Made by a program: the position numbers and the translations under genes. DNA of 64,000 nucleotides, from contig NC_063151.1 of NCBI RefSeq assembly GCF_020921035.1, forward strand, positions 5,394,001 through 5,458,000. Reading direction: 5' to 3'. The stretch is from Rhodamnia argentea. Taxonomy: Eukaryota > Streptophyta > Magnoliopsida > Myrtales > Myrtaceae. Every line of letters begins with the position of its first letter. Within the stretch, counting starts at the first letter, position 1. The notes below the pieces were generated by a model. It did not search any database and had not been told where the DNA came from. It saw only the letters and a list, made by a program, of their open reading frames with translations. Positions 21,137-33,528 of the stretch are shown piece after piece.

Positions 21137-24100
21137 CTATTTTGGCATTGCTACAGAGGGACATTTGCCCAATGTGTTCCACAATATATAATCCCCAGCA
21201 GTCACCTGTTATAAGCAAGCAAACAAGATTACAACAAAAGAAAGTGAAAATATGAGAAACACGGCTTTAAAAAATTGATTGCTGTTTAAAGAAGATTTGA
21301 GGCCTGAAAAAATGTACAAGGCAAACTTTCATATCTGATCACTGTCCACAAAATGTGAGTGTTACCATGGTTGACCAGGAAAGCAACTGAGCAGCAAATT
21401 GTCTTTCCTTCACATATTGGTTAAGTCACAAAGGGAAGGTATCACTTTGGTAGTCAAAAGAGCACATATTTCTTTGAAAATTGCCTTCTCCAACCACTTA
21501 TATTTACAGGTTTTTGGTAAACCATATCATCTTATCTACTTTCTGGCTAGTATTGCATACCCATGCATTACATGTCCAATGACAAAGAACATACTGTCCA
21601 TTGTTAAACCCTCGAGAGCTTAACATCAAGCAGCGCGAAAACACTGCTTGCACATGATTCACTGATGTATAAGAGGGGCATTGATCCACTTGCGAAAGCC
21701 TCCCCATCACAGTAACAATGACAGTTTAATCGAGATATAGAGATGAAAAAGTCCATAAACAGCCTATAAGACGTTCATTTTGCTTTGATACTGATAGTTA
21801 TGGCCTGAATCACATGTTTGACAAAAATGCGCATTATTTTTCTTTTCATTACACTGGCCCTCTCAAGCAAATTGGAAATAAAAAACCAATTTTGTGATTT
21901 TGGTAAGAAGAGGTCTGCTACCTGAATTGAGAACTCTACCGGTGCTTTAACAGAAGGATATATGCTCACCTGCATTTATGCAAGACATGATAACAAAGCG
22001 AAACTTAGTGGCCGTTTCTCATGCCTCACAATACTGAACAGGATGACCTACTAAATGATTAAAAAATTAGAGTATTTTTAGCAGCTCATCATGCAAAGTT
22101 CCATATGATTCTAAAAGAGCAGACCAAATATTAGATGTCCGAATATATGCAAACAGCAGTAAACTCGAGTGCCAGTCTTCTCAGGTAATTAAAAACTACA
22201 AAAGGGCAGATACAGTTTGCTTTTCCAAATTGAACAGCCAAAATAGCTGCCTATTATAGAATATGGTTCAGATTCATTCAGGGACAGCCCATTCCAATCT
22301 CACAGTGCCTCGTAGAACAAGAGCATGTACAAGAGAGACATACCAAGCATGCACATCTCTCGAATTGAAAATTCAACTATTTAGTACCTGACGATGACAA
22401 AAGAATGAAATTATATATTCTGAGTAGGTATTTAAAAAAGCAAACAGTACATTTCTGCACCTCTCTGTGAAATCAGAATCTTACAGGTACACCAAACTTT
22501 TTGCAGCAGGAGAGCAACAAAGTCACTTTTCCACCGTAAGCCAAAAGGAGCTTAGAAAGATGTAGCAAAGAAACTTACAGATTTAGGATCAATGGATATC
22601 CCAGACAATGATGCCCCAGCAATTCTGAAAGACACCTGCAATCATGCAAACAATAGCCCGTAACAGAATTTCCCACAGCAGTCGTGAGAAATAAATATGT
22701 GAAGCACTAGTTGAAATGGGGATGCAAAACAAAGCATTTGTGGCAAATCAACAATACACCTAAACATCAAGAATAATCCACTCTAGAACACTAGCTATTC
22801 TTGCAACCAGACTGCTGAAGGCAAGCTATATTGTTGCGTGCTGACTCTATGATGTCTCTAACAAGGCTCCTCTATGATTAATTCCCCACCTCACATTTCA
22901 ACCAACAGAAGATGCATGGGATTGGTTATATGAGTGGCTCACTGATGAATGAGTTCCCTTTCTATTCACACTATGAACAAGTGATTATTTAGTTGAACAG
23001 TCCAGTCCCGTCACGAGTGCACCGACAAGGTTTCAAGTAGACAAACAGTACTAAGCTAAGAAAGCCATTTTATGAATATCTATTCTGGAAAGAATGACTA
23101 GGGTTTCTCTTCATAAGAAAGGACGGTTTTTGTTGATGCACACAGAACCACTTACGTGAAGCCCTAAATGCATGCGTCACAACAAAATTAACTGCATAAA
23201 CTAACTTCCAAGTGAACCCAGAAATTCATACTTTAGCATAATTGTATGCCTGCCAGCAAAATGGTTCCTCTAAATCGACTGGAGGGAGATCCTTGGTCAT
23301 TTTCGCCATCAAATATTCCTCGACATTGACCATATTATTGGTGGGCTCTGTGTCGACATCACTATCTTCCTCCGCCGTGCTTCTGAAAAATGATTTTCTA
23401 AAAAGGAACCTTTGGGATTGCCATGGTGCAAACTTAACTGTCCCCGGGAAGGTAGCTTCAATGCTTTTTCCAACAAGACCTCGTCCACTTACTAAAATTT
23501 TCCACTCGACAGAGTGCTCTGTATTCGAAATAGTTCCAACTGAAGGAGTTCCATCCACAGCAATAACCCTTCTCCTAGGAAAAGGCATTGTCAGAGTACA
23601 GAACTCCATGGTCAAAGGAGCCTTGTACCCTTCCATCAAGCTTAGTTTGAACAAAAATGCACCTTCATCTTCAGAAACCATTGACAATTGATAGAATCCC
23701 TTTATGGGAGGTCCAAGCCCACAGGATCCTTGATAGCGCATCAGAACAAAATTACCCAAAGGTGGTGAAAACATCACCGACTGTTTATCGGCCCCCTGTT
23801 CTGGAACTTGAGCAGATGGATGGAATGATAAAGACTCGATGCGACTGCTATTCAGTCCTGTCAAAGGAAGGGATACATCAGGCAGTCCTTCTAATTCTGC
23901 TCGACAATTAACCTGACCTGAAACTGAAATGCTATCTGGAATTTCATCACGATCATACAAGGCAGCAGCAACAGTTTCATGAATAGTAAAAAGTATTTTC
24001 TGCTTCCCCTTGTAAAGATACGGCTTCCATGCAGGCTGTTTGACATCTGCAGGAGGCAGATCTGCCGAAGAAAAACCATTAAGCTTGATAGTGAAAATGT

Positions 24101-26795
24101 TGGAAGCATTGAGATCCAAAGGGGTACCTATATTTAAAGAATAGAAAAAAATGAACCATTAGCCAATCCCAGAAAGAGGAAAAGCACAGTTCAGAAGAGA
24201 GAGAGCACTGCCATAAGTGGAGTAAACATCACTGACCAAAGGGCATCGAGCTACTAATATAAGTCCTTAATGCATCCTTATCCAATGGCCTTGAACCAAT
24301 TTTCATAGCATCTGATGAGATGGCACCAACGGAAGTATTGGAGGGAGTTGAAGATGCAACTGGAGCTGCCACAGGCTTTGCTCTTGATGATATGCCTATG
24401 CTACCAGTTAAGGAATCCAATAACCCTCCCATGGATGGGGATGCATTCACAATCACTTCAGGTTCAGCCATATCCCCAGAAATTATCTCACCAATGGCAT
24501 GTGCTACCATGAATGCCCTGCAAAACAGATTACGTGGAAACAATTAGTGCCAATGAGAGAAAAAAACAAGGATCGTTAAAAGAGAGAGAATGGACAATGC
24601 TGGGTCACCATCATTCGATGCTTCAACTAGGATTCAGGTATTCAAGTGTAGTCAGACCGAAAGAAAAGGCACGTAATTGATTTTTAGATGATCTAAATTA
24701 TAAACCGGCACAATCTAGAGACAATTACTCTGCTGCTACAAGCCTAACGCACAACTATGCCTGTTAATGATATATGTCTGGACAGGAAAAGAGAACCTCA
24801 CAAAGAACAAATGAATAGGATGTCCTATTGAATGTTCAACGTGACACAAACCTGTTCCTTTTGCTTAAGGAAGGTAATAAAATTTAGGCATAGCCCAAAC
24901 AGAGCATAATTTAAGAAAAACACTCCCCTAGATCATAAGTCTTCAAGTGATATGATCTTTGCATTCAACATTTTAAACTATACAAAGAATTCTTCAATTA
25001 TTTCCTTTAACTTATAGAACAAGCTAGTTAGGCTAGATAGATATATTAGCTAGAAGAATGGGTTATTGACTATCTAGTGCACAAAAGAGAGTACAAATAT
25101 GCTGATCGTTTGATGCCACAGAACAGTGTGAAAGAGGGATTTCTAATGTCTCCTAACTAACAAAATGAGCAACTTACCATACCCTGTAACTGATGGAAGA
25201 TCAAGCAGAAGCGCAGATAAACTTCCATCCACTCCTCCAACAGCATTGCCACAATCAGATCTTTTGCATATTTCCTTGTATGAATCTAAATGTCCGAGCT
25301 CAACCAAAGGCAGTACAAGGATGCAGAACTGACTCTTCATATGCAGGATCAAAGGCCACAACGGATAATTCTCTCTCGTCTCTTCTTTGTTAATGTAAAT
25401 GCTAATGACATGACGCGTAACTGGATCATCTACCCAAGAATCTGAACCTTCAGCAGACTGAGACACACGTATGCCAAATCCACGAACAGATCCTTCTCTA
25501 AACATAGATAGATGATGGCAAATTATTTAGAACATTATTGAAGTCGCAAGACAGTAGTGACAGGCAAAATGCAAAATGCATTCTCAACAGCTATGCAAGA
25601 CCAATAACCATCTAATCCTGTTATCATGATTTAGACTTAGGTATGAAATACCAGTGCATAATTTTACGGAGTGATGCAGATACTATTAACAGATCACAAC
25701 CAAATTAACTCTGACTTGGAACAACAAAAGCTCACTTATTTTGTCCATTCTGACAACGCATTTTTTCTCAACAATGCAACCACTTCTTGGAGACAAGAGG
25801 GACACTAGCGTCCACCAAACATTCACATTCCTTACTCTGCAAATTATGACCCAATTTTATAGCAATTAAGGGAACAAACGCCAAGCATTAATTCTTGGAG
25901 ACCAGATAGAGATACAACGTGCAAATGATTGTTCAAATGCAGTTTTGACATAGGAAAATTATAGAAGTGTTCAGTTTGTGTAGAAACATAAGCAAACATC
26001 CAAGGAGCTCTCAACTCATTGTATCAACATCTTTACAAACCTCTTCTTTCTCTCTGCAAATGAAGAGGCCAACTCTGAATCAGACGGCAAATATTGCAAT
26101 GCCGTACTGTCAACACTACCGCCATTGCGCTCGTTCTCACTTTTGCAAGCCGCCCGCCACTGCTTCTCCACCACCGGAAACCTCCTGTTATCACATCCAG
26201 TCAAAGAAGAAATATCAAATTCCCACCAGTAAAAGAAACCACAGCAGTAGGCCAAGCACTCTACAGTTAGAGCCTTTGCTGGGAGATGGTTTTTGTCATT
26301 GTTGTGGTTCCTGACTCAATCCATTCTACAAAGCACAGAGGTTAACACTACTCGGGCTTTCGCAAGAAATCCAAGTGCCTTCTCTAAGTACAATATAAGA
26401 GCTACCGAGCAAGCCACAACGCAAACCCCACTAACACAACTTTTCGCATTCACTCAGCAAGCGACCACTACACGCTTTAACCGAGAATTTAACCGAGTGG
26501 ATCATAGCAAGCGGCCAACAGGAGGTGTCCGTCCCATCATTCACTTTGTAAAACCAAATTCGTAAACCAGTCTCGCCATAAACAGCATTATCAAGTCGAA
26601 AAATCACCAGCATCAAAACGCGCATACATAGTCAAAGCGAGCAGTCCTCTAAACAGAATCGGTATCGAAAACTGGTAACCCCACCCGACAGTTCGAATGA
26701 AACTACATAAACCGACAAAGGAGCGACCTGGAGAAGACGACGGCGTCGTGGCTGTTGAGGATCCAGAGAGCTCTGATGCTGCAACCAGTGGGCAT
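21137..26795 (-). CDS. AP5M: AP-5 complex subunit mu (medium adaptin), 8 coding exons
   Basis: Medium subunit of the AP-5 adaptor complex, a coat at late endosomes/lysosome-like compartments. Coding exons read on the minus strand are 26795-26728, 26184-26041, 25497-25183, 24517-24237, 24127-23232, 22635-22579, 21969-21922 and 21205-21137. All have GT..AG borders, the phases join, and the total is 1878 bp, giving 625 aa. The protein starts MPTGCSIRALWILNSHDAVVFSR, a short longin-like beginning. The mu homology domain begins about residue 270 (LNASNIFTIKLNGFSS) and runs to the end (AGDYILWNTLGKCPSVAMPK). The start is the ATG at 26795; an upstream in-frame ATG at 26900 adds 35 residues of unlike composition and was not chosen. 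Plant AP5M proteins are of similar length as far as I know. The gene appears intact. Splice borders are inferred by eye and by frame continuity. Confidence 0.88.
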
Positions 26796-27085
26796 GTTTT
26801 GGCGTCTTCTTCCCACGCTGCGATTAGCTCCGCTGGATTGGGAGAGAAGGCGAGAGAAATTGAAGACGTCGTCGGCGGTGGTTGGCGCCGGAGTTGGCAC
26901 CCACAGTGATCGGCGATGGAAACTCCTTCAGCGCAACGTCAGACAATTTATCAGTCTGAAATATGCCAGGGGATATAACTTGAACTTTATCTTAAATAGT
27001 TTGTAAATTTGAATAATTATGAATATAATTAACAAGTCTTAGGATACAGTGAAACAACAATTTGCACAGCGCCGCTATCTAATTG

Positions 27086-27867
27086 GGGAGAATTTCAAAA
27101 AAGGGCCTGAAATCCTCTTTTTTCCTCAAATAAAAGTCTCAAGTATACCTCGTTTCAAATAAGAACATGAAGCGCTATCATTTTATCAAACAAGGATATA
27201 AAGTGAATATTAAGTGGGTATAAAATCTCAAAAAAGGACTTGATTTTAAAGGCATTTTAATCTTTTTACTTATTTGACTTTTTTTTCTTTTTTATTAGAC
27301 TTTTCTTTTATCTATTTTCTCAAAAATTAACAAAAAAAATTTTAAAAAGAAAAGGACAACATACATAGGTGGGAGGGCAACCCTCCTGCCTGTGGCCGCC
27401 ACCTTATCGCCGGGAGGGCGGCGAAGTCCGGCAACCCCGCCAACCAGAGGTGAGGGCTAGAAGGCCCTCTCCCGGATTTGGGGAGGGGTTGCTAGCCCTC
27501 TCCCAATTTTCGCTAGGGCCAGAAGCCTTTGTCGGGCCGGCCTTCGCCACCCCCGCCGACCCCTCACTAGCGGTGGGCCGATAGCCATAGGCGGGAGGGG
27601 CAGCCCTCCTCCCTGTGTGGCTTTTTATTATTATTTTTTTCACTTAAAAAAAAAAGGAAAAGAATAGAGAAAATTGAACAAAAAATCAAAAATGGGAAAT
27701 GACAAAAATGCCCTTTAGGCTAGATCCTTTTTTGAAATATTGTGGTCACTTTGGGTCCTTATTTAAAACATACTATACCACTTCGGGTCATTATTTGATA
27801 CAAGGTTCACTTAGGGCTCTAATTTGATAAAATAAGAGGACTTCGGGCCCTTATTTAAAATTTTCCC
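27086..27867. mobile_element. MULE-like non-autonomous element with GC-rich core
   Basis: The 782 bp element starts GGGAGAATTTC and ends AAATTTTCCC, with diverged inverted arms built of repeated 'TTATTTGA/ACTTCGGG' units. Flanks ATCTAATTG (27077-27085) and ATCTAATTA (27868-27876) form a 9-bp target duplication with one mismatch. The core (27365-27625) is a strongly GC-rich imperfect palindrome (GGGAGGGC..GCCCTCC type arms) in otherwise AT-rich DNA. No transposase is encoded. A relative lies at about 43409-44217. Confidence 0.75.
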
Positions 27868-27949
27868 ATCTAATTATTGTATCTTAAAAGATAAAGCAAC
27901 GTCATGAAAGACAAGCTATCAATATCTTTGGTTGCAAAGTGAATAAGTA

Positions 27950-28090
27950 CAACGCAAGTGTCATAACTTTGATACAACACTCATTTGAATGCCATAATTT
28001 TTTTTTATCACTTAAGTGCCTTAACTTCTAAAAACCATATAATTTTTTTAAAAGAAAACATTCACTTAAGTGTCAATGCCTCGCAACGGA
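27950..28090. repeat. Degenerate fragment of the GTGCCATAACTTTT MITE family
   Basis: It reads AGTGTCATAACTTTGATAC, then ACTCATTTGAATGCCATAA, then CACTTAAGTGCCTTAAC, a diverged version of the arm of the element at 7258-7653. No target duplication was found. Confidence 0.5.
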
Positions 28091-28099
28091 TCAAAAGGG

Positions 28100-31000
28100 C
28101 CCCATGCATGGCCATTTTAGTCTTTTGCCATGTCTAACCAGTGCTACTCCACCGCCGTTTGCCTATTGAAGATTGGTTGGCGTAAAATCGCGCGAGTCAA
28201 TCAATTTTATTTTCTAGATAACTTTCGAAAAACATGTGTAATTGTTTACCCAAATTCGATCAAAACTTCATAGACATAAATATTCCCGTCAACCTCCCAT
28301 TCTAGGATTTATGGCAGATGCACGCTTCAAATAATGGTTCATCTTCAATTTTTGCATTGCTTTAGCTTGGTCTCTGTTTGGTTTTGAGTGAATATTTTGG
28401 GCTGGTCACTGATTACGAACTTTTGAGGTTTTCTGGTTGACTGTCAAGTAGGGTTTGGTGCGGCGGAATGGAATGGAATCAGGAAATGATGGGCAAAGCA
28501 ATGGAATGGAATGTTGATTCCAAGTCTAGGTTTTTGTCCGATGATTTTGTGGGAAATGGAATGCCGTGGAAATCCTTGTGTTTGAGTAGGATTCTGGAAG
28601 ATTTTGGCAGGTTTGAGCGTGTGGTGATTTGCCATTATAATGTTTGTATGTCTAGTTAGCGCATAAGGCATTATTCTAAACTAGATCAAGAACCAAAAAG
28701 AGAAAGTTACAGAATTTGAAACATTATTTGTTGTCTTTTGGATTTTTACATATCATGAAATTTAGACTCTTCAATCATTACGATTGGATTTTTAAGAATG
28801 AAAATATCATGGCCACTCATTCGGTTCAACTCTTGGAAGTCCACACTCTAAGAATTTTTTTTTTTGGGTCCTATTTACCCTCTCTTTTTTATCTACGAAA
28901 TGCCTGTGTCCTAATTATTCCGAAAATGGGTTTTGTACATCCTTATCTTTATGCATCTTGCTTATTGACGATATTTGTTATCTTTTGGATTTTTAAAAGA
29001 TGTAGAATTTAGAATTTTCAATCATTGCATTGGATTTATAACAATGAAAATATCATGGCCACTCATTCGGTTCGATTCTTGAAAATGCACACTCTAGACA
29101 CTTTTTTTATTTAATTTCAAAACACATTTTCGGAACAATTAGGACACGAGCTTTCCAAAGGTGCAATATCGAGTAAATGGGACATCAAACAAAAAAATTA
29201 CGCTAGATTAACTTTTGGTTAACTTTTGGAAAGAAAATGCACGAATATCATTTTTTAAATTTTCTTATGATTTGAATTAACACTTTTGCTTACAAATATT
29301 TTTTTTAGATTAAAGAGAATTTTAAGTTGTAAGAGTACCACTGGCTAGGACCAAAATGGCCTTGCTCGGGGTAATCGGATAACCAAAATGAAACAAATCT
29401 ACCCATATTCATAACATTCATGCTGAGGTAGTAGCAAAAGGTTTACATCACAGGTAGAACAAAGCAAGTTCGTTCAACGACACATATGCTCCACAACTGT
29501 GAATGAGCAAAAGCAACAGCCAAACTAAGCCAACGTTATTCAAGACCACATTCCAGAGGAAACAACCATCAAGTAAACCAACAATTGCAGGACACATTTG
29601 ACGTTTTTCTTTAAAAATAATGAGAGCGAACTCTTCAGAAATGAATAGCACGTCTATTTACTAATTTGCAACCAAAAATGCCCTCAAACAATCTCAAGAC
29701 CCAACTAAATCACATCTAGTCCAGAATATCCAGCAAACTACCAATGCAAATGACCTATATTTTGCTCATGAGCGTGAAGCCTAAACATGTCAAAAGGATG
29801 AGAGGCCAGTGGTTTGCCAATGTAACATTTAGGCGAACGAAACAACATTAGAATTAAACCAAAATCTTTTTTAAGTCCCTTGCAATAAAGAATATCCAGC
29901 ATTCAAGAGATGCAACAGGACAAATGACTAGAGAAACGCTTTAATAGCATGATTCCTCCTATTTTCGAGAAACTTCGTGCTTTTCATGACTTTTTGGGGG
30001 AAATTTTATGCGTAATCAAAACAAATTTTGCCATAAAAATTTTTGTCGAAAAGACGAGTTTCACTGTCGGGAAGATTTACCCTCTCAAAGTGAATGTAGC
30101 AGACAAATTACTAAGAAACACTCAAACAACATGATTATTCCTATTTTCGAGAAACATCATGCTTTCCGTGACATTTCTCTCGAAAAGTTAAAGCATAATC
30201 AAAGTGGCCCGTGCAAGGCCAATTTGGTCTTTTGCCATGCTTTTTTTTTTTTTGGTCCAATGTCTTTTGCCATGCTTAGCCAGTGGTACTTTTGCAATTT
30301 AGGATTCTCTATAATCTCAAAAATATAACTTGTAAGCAAAAGTGTTATTTCAAATCGTAAGAAACTTTGCTAAATGGCATTCGTATATTTTTTACCAATA
30401 TTTGACCCAACTTTAGTCCAGCATAAGCTTTTCGTTTTAGGTCCTATTTAATCATTCTTTTATCTCTGGAATGCCAATGTCCTAAGTATTCCGAAAATGT
30501 GTTTCTTTATCCCATGCTATATCCTTATCTTACGCATATTCATTTTTAACTTACATGCAAATAGAGCGCAGCCCATCATCTAGTATGCTAATATTTTGTA
30601 TATCTAGTTAGCACATGAAGCATTATTCTAAACTAAATCAAGTATTTAAATAGTAGTTTACAGATTTTGAAACGTTATTTCTTATATTTTGGATTTTTAG
30701 AGAATGTGAAATGTAGGTTTTTCAATCATTGCAATCGGATTTTTTACAATGAAAATATTATGGCCACTCATTCGGTTCGATTCTTGGAAATACATATTCT
30801 AGACACTATTTTTTTTTAAAAAATTTGAGCCATATATTCAGAATAATTATACATGGGCTTTCCATAGGTGCAATAATCGAGTAACGGGGCCTCAAACGAA
30901 AAATTTATGCTCAATTAAAGTTTAGTCAACTTTTGGTTAAAAAAATACAAGAATATCGTTTTTTAAATTTTCTTGTGATTTGAAATAACTCTTTGCTTAC

Positions 31001-31130
31001 CAGTTATATTTTTGGGATTAAAGAGAATTTTAAGTTGTAAAATATTAAAGTAACCTTAGAAAATCCTTATCAAACAGTTTAATGGCCTTGCAACAGATCA
31101 AAAGTGCCCCAGGCCATTTTGTCTTTTGCA
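28100..31130. repeat. Cluster of related dispersed repeats
   Basis: The segment TTATTCTAAACTA..GGATTTTT..ATGGCCACTCATTCGGTTCG occurs at about 28665-28840, 28975-29095 and 30600-30790. The segment GGCCATTTT(A)GTCTTTTGCCATG occurs at about 28105, 30215 and 31110. The phrase CCTATTTTCGAGAAAC occurs at 29950 and 30135. The pieces are consistent with several decayed copies of one AT-rich element. No gene is supported in this 5 kb between AP5M and the STP gene. Confidence 0.6.
30243..30261 (-). mobile_element. Micro-retroposon footprint 1
   Basis: T(11) followed by GGTCCAAT lies between perfect 16-bp copies of GTCTTTTGCCATGCTT (30227-30242 and 30262-30277). The related segments at about 28108 and 31115 lack the insert and have a single GTCTTTTGC copy, so this is an insertion rather than a repeat expansion. 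On the minus strand it reads ATTGGACC then poly(A). Confidence 0.75.
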
Positions 31131-31599
31131 ATGCCTAGCTACTTTTGCAACGCCCAGCTACTTTTGCAACTTAGTATTCTCTCTAATAGGAGAGTGAGCT
31201 TTATTACTTCGTTCCTTCTGTGAAAGTTAAACCTGAATATGATTTTTGCTCAATTTTCATGGGGTAGAGTCTGTGGAACGAAGTTCAGTTCGACTTCAGT
31301 AGACGTCATTGGAGCTGTGTCATTGTTTGGGAAATTGCTCCACGAATGGAAATCCCGTGAAAAACAATAAACAGCATTTGGTGGGGTATGTACCAGACAA
31401 CGAAATTTGCGTATGTGTTCCTAACACTACAAGACGTCGCTCAAGGCGGGAATACAAAATTCTTCCACTGTCGCCTTCATTTCTGCCGACATGTTTTAAA
31501 ATTTCTACAGCCAACATAATGTTAAGTATTTTGTTTTTTTTTTTTTTTTCAAGGGTCAAATTCGATCTCTAATTTTTCATGCGATGAATTTTTAAGTGG

Positions 31600-32770
31600 A
31601 ATAGTTAAATTTAGGTGTCAACAATGCAAAACGTCAATAAACCACAAAAATAAAAGTTGGTAAGTTATCACAAACATGGAGATTTCAAAATGACCAAATA
31701 AGTATTATTAAACAACCCTAATAGGAGTTGATAATTTAGAATTAGTTTAGTGCTTTATGGGAAAAAATCCATAAGTAACTCAAATTAAGGTTAGTAATTT
31801 TGATATATATAAATTGCTAACTTTAATTGGTTAACTATGAAAGACAACTAAATAAACAAGTATTTGTTTCTCCCTCTTTCCTGCTATTCTCGTATTTTAT
31901 ATTTCAGAAACTAGTTGAAATAAGAGTTGGTAACTTAAATATTAGTCGATAACTTAATCAAGAGAAACTTGACAAGTAACTCAAGGTTGGTTTAGACGTG
32001 AGAGATGGTAACTTTAAATGGTGGTCAACAACTCGAATAATACTTTGTAAGTTAAAGCTCAATGGCAACTTTATTAGAAAAAATTGATAAATAATTCAAT
32101 TTAAATTTGGTACAAGTTAGAACGTCATTAAGTAAAGACAAATAAACACTAGTAAGTTACAAAGTTTATAATAAGGGATAATGACGTGGATGATCCCGAA
32201 CTTTTTCTTTAATTTTCAATATGGTCTCTGAAATTTTTGTTTTATTTAGTTCTTGTATTATAAAAAATGATTTGACAAAAAATGTAGTCATTTGGTTGAA
32301 AATATTAACACCCTAAGGGCCTAAGCCAACGTTCTTAAAATTATGTTATATTAATGTTGGAGTCGACATACTTATTTTGAATAACCGCTCATGTGATAAT
32401 TCACATCAGAAAAATAGACAAAAGGCGGCTTTACTATTATTGGAAGGATTACAAAACTTGGGGGATTACATTAAAGAAAAGGTTGAGAGACTCCATTAGA
32501 CACTAAACAAAAAGTTCAGGTATCAACAAATTCATTACCCTAAAAGTAATTGATAGCTTAGCCGAAATAACGTGGTGTGTGTAACTTAAATAAGGCTGTT
32601 CATTTCATAAAACAATTGTAGGTTTCAAATCATTGTCAAGCTATGCAAATAAATTTGTTAAGTAATTTGTATAGATAATAATATCGAGACAATCGAACAA
32701 ACAATGGTCATTTCATAAAAGAGTCGGTAACTCACAAGTTATCAGACAATAAATCTTTTTTACCATAGAA
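31600..32770. repeat. Reiterated GTTGGTAACTT-type AT-rich repeat, left of STP
   Basis: Short phrases such as GTTGGTAACTTA, GATAACTTA and AACTTAAATAAGGCTG are scattered at irregular spacing through this 1.2 kb. The same phrases fill 35900-36470 on the other side of the STP gene. No coding potential is seen. Confidence 0.55.
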
Positions 32771-33528
32771 ATTTACCAACAAGAAGAAAAAAAAGAAAAC
32801 ACCATCTTTTCTCAACCGAAACGCCATAATAGTTCTGCAGATGGTAAAAAGGAAATCCTAAGTTCAAATGTCTCTGTTTTCGACCTAAAATTAGAGCTTA
32901 TCCACCTCATGAACATGCATCCTCGTCTTTAGCGGTTAATTAAGCACAGTACACAACTCAAGAACTCGCACTAATCAAGAGGGTTTTTCTCGACATCATT
33001 TTAGCATTGCATATGCATCAAGGAGAGAGTAAGATTGGAATGGTAGCCTCTAAACTTGATGACCTTCTCGTAAACATTAACGATCTTTTATCATGGCGCA
33101 TCATTTTCTCTTGATAAATTTTGACAAATAGAACAAGTGCAGCAATCCATCAGGTTTTGCAGCATGACATCATGAATCATTCGAAACTACTATGGATTAA
33201 ACATAGTGCAATCTCCGAACATCTCACCCGAACAATAAGGTGCTTATTAAGAAAGTATTGGATGTGGTGTGTGCACTAACGTGTTCAAGCACTGAAGCAA
33301 TACAAGCACCCATACGAACATGAGAACCCTCCTTTCCAAGCGCTAGGCCACCCCCAACAGAGCCAAAGCTCCCGAATATCTGTGGATATTTGACGATACA
33401 CATGGCTCAAGATCCAAAAATCCATGATCTTTTCTATGTTTTTTTGCTTTTTTTTTTTTTTGGCTACTCTCGCGGCCGTTTCGCTAGGCATATCATCAAA
33501 TGTTGAGACGAGCCGCCGCGACTTTCCT

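Noticed and set aside
23242-23691. 149-aa plus-strand ORF
   Set aside because: It is the antisense of AP5M exon 5, whose splice-joined frame is fully consistent with the family.
27369-27643. GC-rich ORFs on both strands
   Set aside because: They lie in the palindromic core of a MULE-like element, and both strands are open because of the base composition.
28846-28880. Poly(T) followed by GGGTCC as a further micro-footprint
   Set aside because: No flanking direct repeat is present, and related copies show only length variation of the T-run.
31309-31572. 87-aa plus-strand ORF
   Set aside because: It has no recognisable motif, ends in a poly(T) tract, and lies in repeat-rich DNA.
33440-33470. 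Poly(T)-GGCTAC near the STP 3' end as a micro-footprint
   Set aside because: The only flanking similarity is the T-run itself; no target duplication could be found.
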